Below are positions 59,602 to 64,000 of a stretch of 64,000 nucleotides of DNA, in pieces. The translations under genes and the position numbers were made by a program. How positions within the stretch are numbered: the stretch's first letter is position 1; every line of letters starts with the position of its first letter. A model generated the notes under the pieces. It did no database searches. It saw only the letters and a list, made by a program, of their open reading frames with translations, and had not been told where the DNA came from. Location of the stretch: contig CABUBB010000004.1 of assembly GCA_902489745.1 (NCBI GenBank), positions 1 through 64,000 of the forward strand, given 5' to 3'. The DNA comes from Metaruminococcus_A sp003150405. GTDB lineage: Bacteria; Bacillota; Clostridia; Oscillospirales; Ruminococcaceae.

Positions 59602-60306
59602 TTACCACTCAATCTCTTCAATATCGACAGGGTGTTCGTTGCGTATAATCTCCTGCACCCTGCTATTTTTCATACGGATGACACGGTCGGCCATTGGCAT
59701 CAGAGCAGAGTTGTGGGTGACAACAATGACAGTCATGCCGTTTTTGCGGCAGGTATCCTGCAAAAGCTTTAATATGGTTTTGCCGGTGTTGTAGTCAAGC
59801 GCACCGGTGGGTTCGTCACAGAGCAAAAGCTTTGGATTTTTGGCAAGGGCGCGCGCAATCGAGACACGCTGCTGTTCGCCGCCGGAGAGCTGCGACGGAA
59901 AGTTGTTCATTCGCTCGGCAAGGCCGACCTCGGCGAGGGTTTGCTCCACGTCGAGCGCATCGTGGCAGATTTGGGTGGCAAGCTCGACATTCTCCTTTGC
60001 CGTGAGGTTCTGCACAAGGTTGTAAAACTGAAAGACGAAGCCAATGTCATACCGCCGGTAGGTGGTGCGCTGCTTCTGGTTGTAGCCGGCAATGTCGTTC
60101 CCATCTACCCAGATATGGCCTTCGTCGCAGGTATCCATACCGCCGAGCAGGTTGAGCACCGTGGTCTTACCTGCGCCGCTGGCACCGACAATGACCGCAA
60201 ACTCCCCTTTTTCTATTTGAAATGTGACGCCGTTGGACGCAGTGATGTCAACATCACCGACGTGATAGCGTTTATAAACCTCCTGAAAGTCTACAAAGCT
60301 GCCCAT
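59602..60306 (-). CDS. MacB/LolD-type ABC transporter ATPase
   Basis: A 234-aa ATPase subunit with Walker A GASGAGKT, signature LSGGEQQRVSIARALAKNP and Walker B LLLCDEPTGALD, followed by the H-loop VTHN. The LLGGMDTCDEG segment and short length are typical of the MacB/LolD family. It starts at ATG 60306, 7 nt after GGAGG, and is directly followed by its permease gene. Confidence 0.95.
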   Translation of the reverse strand: MGSFVDFQEVYKRYHVGDVDITASNGVTFQIEKGEFAVIVGASGAGKTTVLNLLGGMDTCDEGHIWVDGNDIAGYNQKQRTTYRRYDIGFVFQFYNLVQNLTAKENVELATQICHDALDVEQTLAEVGLAERMNNFPSQLSGGEQQRVSIARALAKNPKLLLCDEPTGALDYNTGKTILKLLQDTCRKNGMTVIVVTHNSALMPMADRVIRMKNSRVQEIIRNEHPVDIEEIEW

Positions 60307-60391
60307 CCATGTACCTCCTTTGATACAATTCGCAATAAAATTATTATACCGCATTCCGGGCAAATTTCAACCGCACAAATAAGTACAGGTC

Positions 60392-60420
60392 TTGATCAAA
60401 TTGTAAAATTATAGTATTCT
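60392..60420 (+). promoter_or_regulatory. Promoter of the CDF exporter gene
   Basis: TTGATC, a 17-bp spacer and TATTCT, about 28 bp before the start at 60449. Confidence 0.6.
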
Positions 60421-60448
60421 AAGAAGAAAATCAAAAAGGAGTGGTTGT

Positions 60449-61636
60449 ATGACCGGGCTGATTCTGCGCTGGTTTGCAAAAGACAACGGCGGCCCGCCGG
60501 ACGCGGCAATGCGCCAGCGTTTCGGTAAGGTGGCGAGTCTGACCGGGATTTTGACAAACCTGCTGCTGTTTGGAATGAAGGTTGCGGTTGGTTTTCTTTT
60601 CGGCAGCATTGCCATTATTGCGGACGCTGTCAACAACCTTTCGGATTCCAGCTCGTCGCTCATCACCCTCATCGGTTTTAAGATGTCCGCCAAACCCGCA
60701 GATGAGCAGCATCCTTACGGGCATGCGCGGAGCGAATACATTTCCGGCTTCATTGTTTCGATTGTCATCCTGTTTTTAGGGTTTCAGCTTTTTCTGACTT
60801 CGTTCCAGAAAATATGGGAGCCGGAGCCGGTGCAGTTCAGCGTTATCACCGTTGTAGTGCTGGCGGCATCTATCCTGCTCAAATTATGGCAGGGACGGTT
60901 TTACAAAACCGTTGCCAAGCGAATCCATTCCGGGGCGCTGGAGGCGACCGCAACCGATAGTCTCAACGATGTATTTACTACTGCCGCGGTTCTGCTCTCT
61001 TTGCTGGTGGCACACTTTACCGGCTGGCAGATCGATGCCTACATGGGCGTATTGGTGGCAGGATTCATCATTTATTCCGGCATTCGGTCCATTATTGAAA
61101 CCCTCAACCCTCTGCTTGGCTGCGCACCGGACAAAGAGCTTGTGCGCACAATTGGCGACAAGATCAAAAGCTATGACGGCGTTATGGGATACCATGACCT
61201 GGTGGTGCACAACTATGGGCCAGACCAATGCTTTGCATCGGTTCACGTGGAGGTGCCAAATACCGGCGATATTATGGAAAGCCATGACCTGATTGACAAC
61301 ATTGAACGGGATTTCAATATCGAGCTGAACATCCACCTAGTCATCCATCTCGACCCAGTGGTGGTGGACGACGCACTGACCAATGAGCTGCGCGCAGCGG
61401 TTTCCGACATTGTAGCAGAAATCGGGCCTGAGCTTTCTATGCACGACTTCCGGTTTGTGTCCGGGGCAACCCATAGCAACCTCATTTTCGATGTGGCGGT
61501 TCCTCCGGCATACTGCTTGAGCGATTCGGAACTGCGGGAGCGAATCGATCGGGAGGTTAAAAAATTAAGCCAGAATTATTACACTGTCATCACGGTAGAC
61601 CGAAGCTACACTTCGACGACGAATGAGCTTGAATGA
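60449..61636 (+). CDS. Cation diffusion facilitator metal exporter
   Basis: A 395-aa membrane transporter that exports Zn2+, Mn2+ or related ions by H+ exchange. Six membrane helices carry the metal sites: AIIADAVNNLSDSSSS in helix 2 and HSGALEATATDSLNDVFTTA in helix 5. A C-terminal cytoplasmic dimerisation domain (about 210-290) is followed by an extra segment of about 85 residues, longer than in typical family members. The metal cannot be read from sequence alone. Confidence 0.92.
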   Translation: MTGLILRWFAKDNGGPPDAAMRQRFGKVASLTGILTNLLLFGMKVAVGFLFGSIAIIADAVNNLSDSSSSLITLIGFKMSAKPADEQHPYGHARSEYISGFIVSIVILFLGFQLFLTSFQKIWEPEPVQFSVITVVVLAASILLKLWQGRFYKTVAKRIHSGALEATATDSLNDVFTTAAVLLSLLVAHFTGWQIDAYMGVLVAGFIIYSGIRSIIETLNPLLGCAPDKELVRTIGDKIKSYDGVMGYHDLVVHNYGPDQCFASVHVEVPNTGDIMESHDLIDNIERDFNIELNIHLVIHLDPVVVDDALTNELRAAVSDIVAEIGPELSMHDFRFVSGATHSNLIFDVAVPPAYCLSDSELRERIDREVKKLSQNYYTVITVDRSYTSTTNELE

Positions 61637-61754
61637 CCATCTATAATCATTTTTTCTACTAAGCGATGAGTTGGCGTGGATTCATTTGTTTGCTGCAAAA
61701 ATCAGACAAATGGAACAGAATTCGTAATTGGAACGCTTTCAAAGATATAAAACG

Positions 61755-61793
61755 AAGCAGGCTGTGGAAGATTTCACAGCCTGCTTTGTTTTT
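61755..61793. terminator. Terminator with recurrent GCAGGCTGTG stem
   Basis: AAGCAGGCTGTG and CACAGCCTGCTT form a 12-bp stem between the convergent CDF and deacetylase genes. The core matches those at 42833 and 49503. Confidence 0.85.
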
Positions 61794-62631
61794 ACCTGAT
61801 TTGTACTGTCTCCCCTGCCGGGATATTTCGCACAGCATCGTCGCACTGGCACCAGACCGGAACGCTGGACGGATTGTGGACGGTAAGGCCATCCGCAGAA
61901 AAAACAAGGCGTTCATACGCCTGCATATAATCATAGATTTCAAGGTTGGTAGCGTACCAGACATCTTTCCGGCCAGAGACAAAGGCGAGGAATTCCTCTA
62001 TGACCTGCCAGTTGTCATGCTGCTCAAATTCATAGCTGTGGCCCCAGAGGTAGTAAAGCCAGGAATCCCGCTCCGGAACCTCTTCCACAAATTTCCGCGC
62101 GAGCGGCATAAGCTGGGGATCGTCATGGTGGCAGGTGGCCCCAAGCCGCAGCCAATCCTTTGGCAGCACGAAGCTATGGTGGGAATGGACAGTGCGCGCG
62201 TAGACGATGCCCGCAAGGCGCAAAAGCTCAACGACTTCATCGTTGTACGTTCCGTAAGGGTACGCGCTGCCGCGCACCAGAACGCCGAACTGCTGTTCCA
62301 GCGTGCGGCGGTCCTGGAGGATTTCCTCCATAGCAAGCGCGGTTGGAAGCTTGTCGAGGAACGGGTGGGTGGAGGTATGCACCGCCACTTCGGCAAGCGG
62401 ATTTCGGTAAAGGGCAGACACCCGCCTCTCATCCATGCGGCGGTGGATAGTCCCTTTGGGATATACCGTCCCCTCCGGCGCATAAAGGCCGGAATTGAGG
62501 TTGAAGGTCGCTTTGACCTGATACTGTTCCAAAAGCTCCATCAGACGGATGTCCTGCTCCACCCCATCATCATAGCTCAGGGTGAGAGCTTTGGATTTAC
62601 CGTCCGGAAAGCGCATATAAATACGGTTCAT
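61792..62631 (-). CDS. Polysaccharide deacetylase-family protein
   Basis: A 279-aa NodB-like deacetylase. ALTLSYDDGVEQD gives the catalytic-base Asp-Asp pair and VHTSTHPFL the H(S/T)xxH metal ligands; GSAYPYGTYNDEVV is a third motif. There is no signal peptide, so it may act in the cytoplasm on a small N-acetylated sugar rather than on the wall. I start at the ATG at 62631 behind AAGGAGGAG. It lies 10 bp after the oxidoreductase gene, so the two are probably co-transcribed for carbohydrate metabolism. Confidence 0.85.
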   Translation of the reverse strand: MNRIYMRFPDGKSKALTLSYDDGVEQDIRLMELLEQYQVKATFNLNSGLYAPEGTVYPKGTIHRRMDERRVSALYRNPLAEVAVHTSTHPFLDKLPTALAMEEILQDRRTLEQQFGVLVRGSAYPYGTYNDEVVELLRLAGIVYARTVHSHHSFVLPKDWLRLGATCHHDDPQLMPLARKFVEEVPERDSWLYYLWGHSYEFEQHDNWQVIEEFLAFVSGRKDVWYATNLEIYDYMQAYERLVFSADGLTVHNPSSVPVWCQCDDAVRNIPAGETVQIR

Positions 62632-62641
62632 AAGCTCCTCC

Positions 62642-63751
62642 TTAGTCGTCCAGCACGCCGGCAAGCTCGCTGAAGGCAAGCGGCGCCGGGCGTTCAATGG
62701 TAGACTCCAGTTTGATGTGGGCGCCAGACGCATTGCTGCGCTCAAAAGCGGCAAATGCCTCAAGAACATGGTACATCAAATCGACACCGGCGCGCGGGGC
62801 GCGGTTGTCCCGGATAGCGTTTGCCAAATCCGCTACACCGATGCCGCGGCTGTTTTCCGCATAGCCGTGGGTGAGCGGAATCTCCATAAACTCACCGCTG
62901 CCGGGGCGGAACAGCCGAACCGGGCCGCCAAAAGTATTAGGATCGGGAACCGAGAGGGTGCCCTCTGATCCGTAGATTTCAATGCGCGGGGTTTCAGAAG
63001 CGTAAACGTCAAAGGTCACAAAAATGGTGCCGATTACCCCGGAAGCAAAACGCATGAGGCCAGTCTGATAGGTTGGCGCTTCAACTTCAATAGTGGTTCC
63101 GTACTTTGGCTGGCTGGTGATGGTACGGGTTGGGAAAGAAGCTTTGGACATGCCGGAAACGGTATCAATACCGCCGAGCAGACTGACCATCGCCGTGAGG
63201 TAATAGGGGCCGATATCCATCATAGGGCCGCCGCCCTTTTTGTAGTAAAACTCCGGGTTGGGATGCCACCGCTCATGCCCACGGCAGGTCATGAACGCGG
63301 ACGCGCCGAGCGGAGTGCCGATGAATCCATCGTCGATGAGCTTGCGGCAGGTCTGCAATCCGCCGCCAAGGAAGGTATCCGGCGCGCCGGCAACTTTTAA
63401 TCCTTTGGAAGCGGCGAAATCCCGGATTTTACGCCCTTCCTCCAGCGTCGCGCCAAGCGGCTTTTCGGTGTAGACGTGTTTCCCCGCTTGCAAAGCCTTC
63501 ATGGTGACGTCAAGATGCTCCATCGGGCGAGTAAGGTTGACGACAATGTCGACTTCCGGGTCAGCAAATGCCTGTTCCATGGTCTCATAAACCTTAGAAG
63601 CGCCATACTCCGCCGCGACCTCGCGGGCGCGCTCCACACGATGGGTGCAGACCCCATACAGTTCAATGTTTTGAAAAACCCGTGCGATGTTTTTTAGGTA
63701 GATACCGCTGATATCGCCCAGGCCGATTACTGCTACTTTTTTGGCAGACAT
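62642..63751 (-). CDS. Gfo/Idh/MocA-family oxidoreductase
   Basis: A 369-aa NAD(P)-dependent dehydrogenase. The N-terminal Rossmann fold carries VAVIGLGDISGIYLKNI (about 6-22) and TEKPLGATLEEGRKI (about 93-107) with the conserved EKP, and the C-terminal substrate-binding domain follows. Members oxidise or reduce sugars and inositols; the substrate is unknown. It is followed directly by the deacetylase gene. Confidence 0.9.
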   Translation of the reverse strand: MSAKKVAVIGLGDISGIYLKNIARVFQNIELYGVCTHRVERAREVAAEYGASKVYETMEQAFADPEVDIVVNLTRPMEHLDVTMKALQAGKHVYTEKPLGATLEEGRKIRDFAASKGLKVAGAPDTFLGGGLQTCRKLIDDGFIGTPLGASAFMTCRGHERWHPNPEFYYKKGGGPMMDIGPYYLTAMVSLLGGIDTVSGMSKASFPTRTITSQPKYGTTIEVEAPTYQTGLMRFASGVIGTIFVTFDVYASETPRIEIYGSEGTLSVPDPNTFGGPVRLFRPGSGEFMEIPLTHGYAENSRGIGVADLANAIRDNRAPRAGVDLMYHVLEAFAAFERSNASGAHIKLESTIERPAPLAFSELAGVLDD

Positions 63752-63767
63752 ACAATTCCTCCGTTCG

Positions 63768-64000
63768 TTATTTTAGGTTTGATTCGCACAGATGTGCGTA
63801 AATCCCGTGTTTTGCAAGCAATTCCTCATGGGTGCCGGATTCAGCAATAACCCCTTCATTGAGGACGATGATTTTGTCGGCCCGGCGCACGGTAGAAAGC
63901 CGGTGCGCAATGACGATGACCGTCCGGGTGCCGACAAGATTCTGGATTGCCGCCTGAATTTCCGCCTCTGTTTCTGTATCAACAGCAGCAGTAGCCTCAT
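63768..64000 (-). CDS. ABC exporter ATPase, C-terminal end (partial)
   Basis: Only the last 76 or so residues are inside the window, and the gene continues beyond the right edge. The true frame reads EATAAVDTETEAEIQAAIQNL, then VIVIAHRLSTVRRADKIIVLNEGVIAESGTHEELL, that is, the D-loop after Walker B and the H-loop His of an exporter-type (membrane-ATPase fusion) ABC protein, ending CESNLK. It lies 17 bp upstream of the oxidoreductase gene on the same strand. An overlapping open frame from an ATG at the window edge is not the gene. Confidence 0.9.
   Translation of the reverse strand, partial: EATAAVDTETEAEIQAAIQNLVGTRTVIVIAHRLSTVRRADKIIVLNEGVIAESGTHEELLAKHGIYAHLCESNLK

Noticed and set aside
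63773..64000. A 75-aa open frame starting with ATG at the window edge.
   Set aside because: The ABC ATPase is encoded in a different frame ending at 63768, with H-loop motifs.

Overview
The window looks like chromosome of a mid-GC, low-oxygen member of the Clostridia, probably an Oscillospiraceae/Ruminococcaceae-type gut bacterium. The evidence is Shine-Dalgarno-driven starts with frequent GTG/TTG, an IspH fused to four S1 domains, T-box regulation of leuA, a TrpR-like YerC protein, clostridial-type radical-SAM genes, a SpoIIQ-like M23 protein and oxygen-sensitive Fe-S enzymes. Most of it is core genome. I found no transposase, phage structural operon or CRISPR array.

Layout. 1-301: tRNA Val-Asp-Phe (minus). 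319-4667: lon-engB-lysA (minus). 4784-6767: yerC, a methyltransferase and hslO (plus). 6816-13349: a CorC/HlyC-type membrane protein, a class A penicillin-binding protein, an RlmD-type rRNA methyltransferase and an HD phosphohydrolase. 13684-25154 (minus): nth; the rpiR-like/BaiN-type/cmk/plsC/ispH-S1 operon; a MATE pump; a lone fumarase beta subunit behind a DivIVA-like gene; serC-serA. 25432-28697 (plus): a DUF4358 protein and a radical-SAM/DUF4130 DNA-repair pair that carries a LexA-type box. 28802-30182: an M23 peptidase and tRNA Pro-Thr-Tyr.

30226-36640 is the accessory region, directly after tRNA-Tyr. It holds a barnase-like RNase toxin fused to a Cys-rich phage-head-type (SPP1 gp7-like) segment, with its barstar-like immunity gene; a Cys-rich 62-aa gene; a second toxin copy that is a pseudogene but keeps an intact barstar; a third, decayed barstar; a membrane protein; a histidine-kinase remnant; and a collagen-like surface protein. 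A short direct repeat marks the start of each of the first three modules. Residues at the toxin-immunity interface appear to have changed together between the two pairs. This is the most interesting part of the window.

36668-64000 returns to core genome: trkA-trkH facing a CPA2 antiporter, a PepV-type dipeptidase, MgtC, a DUF885 lipoprotein, 1-phosphofructokinase, citrate synthase, a kinase-like protein, cytidine deaminase, a NimA-like flavoprotein, a DUF1292 protein, a candidate 6S-like RNA, a split TSUP transporter, leuA behind a Leu T-box, a MacB-like ABC exporter, a CDF metal exporter, a polysaccharide deacetylase, a Gfo/Idh/MocA oxidoreductase and the end of an ABC exporter cut by the window edge.
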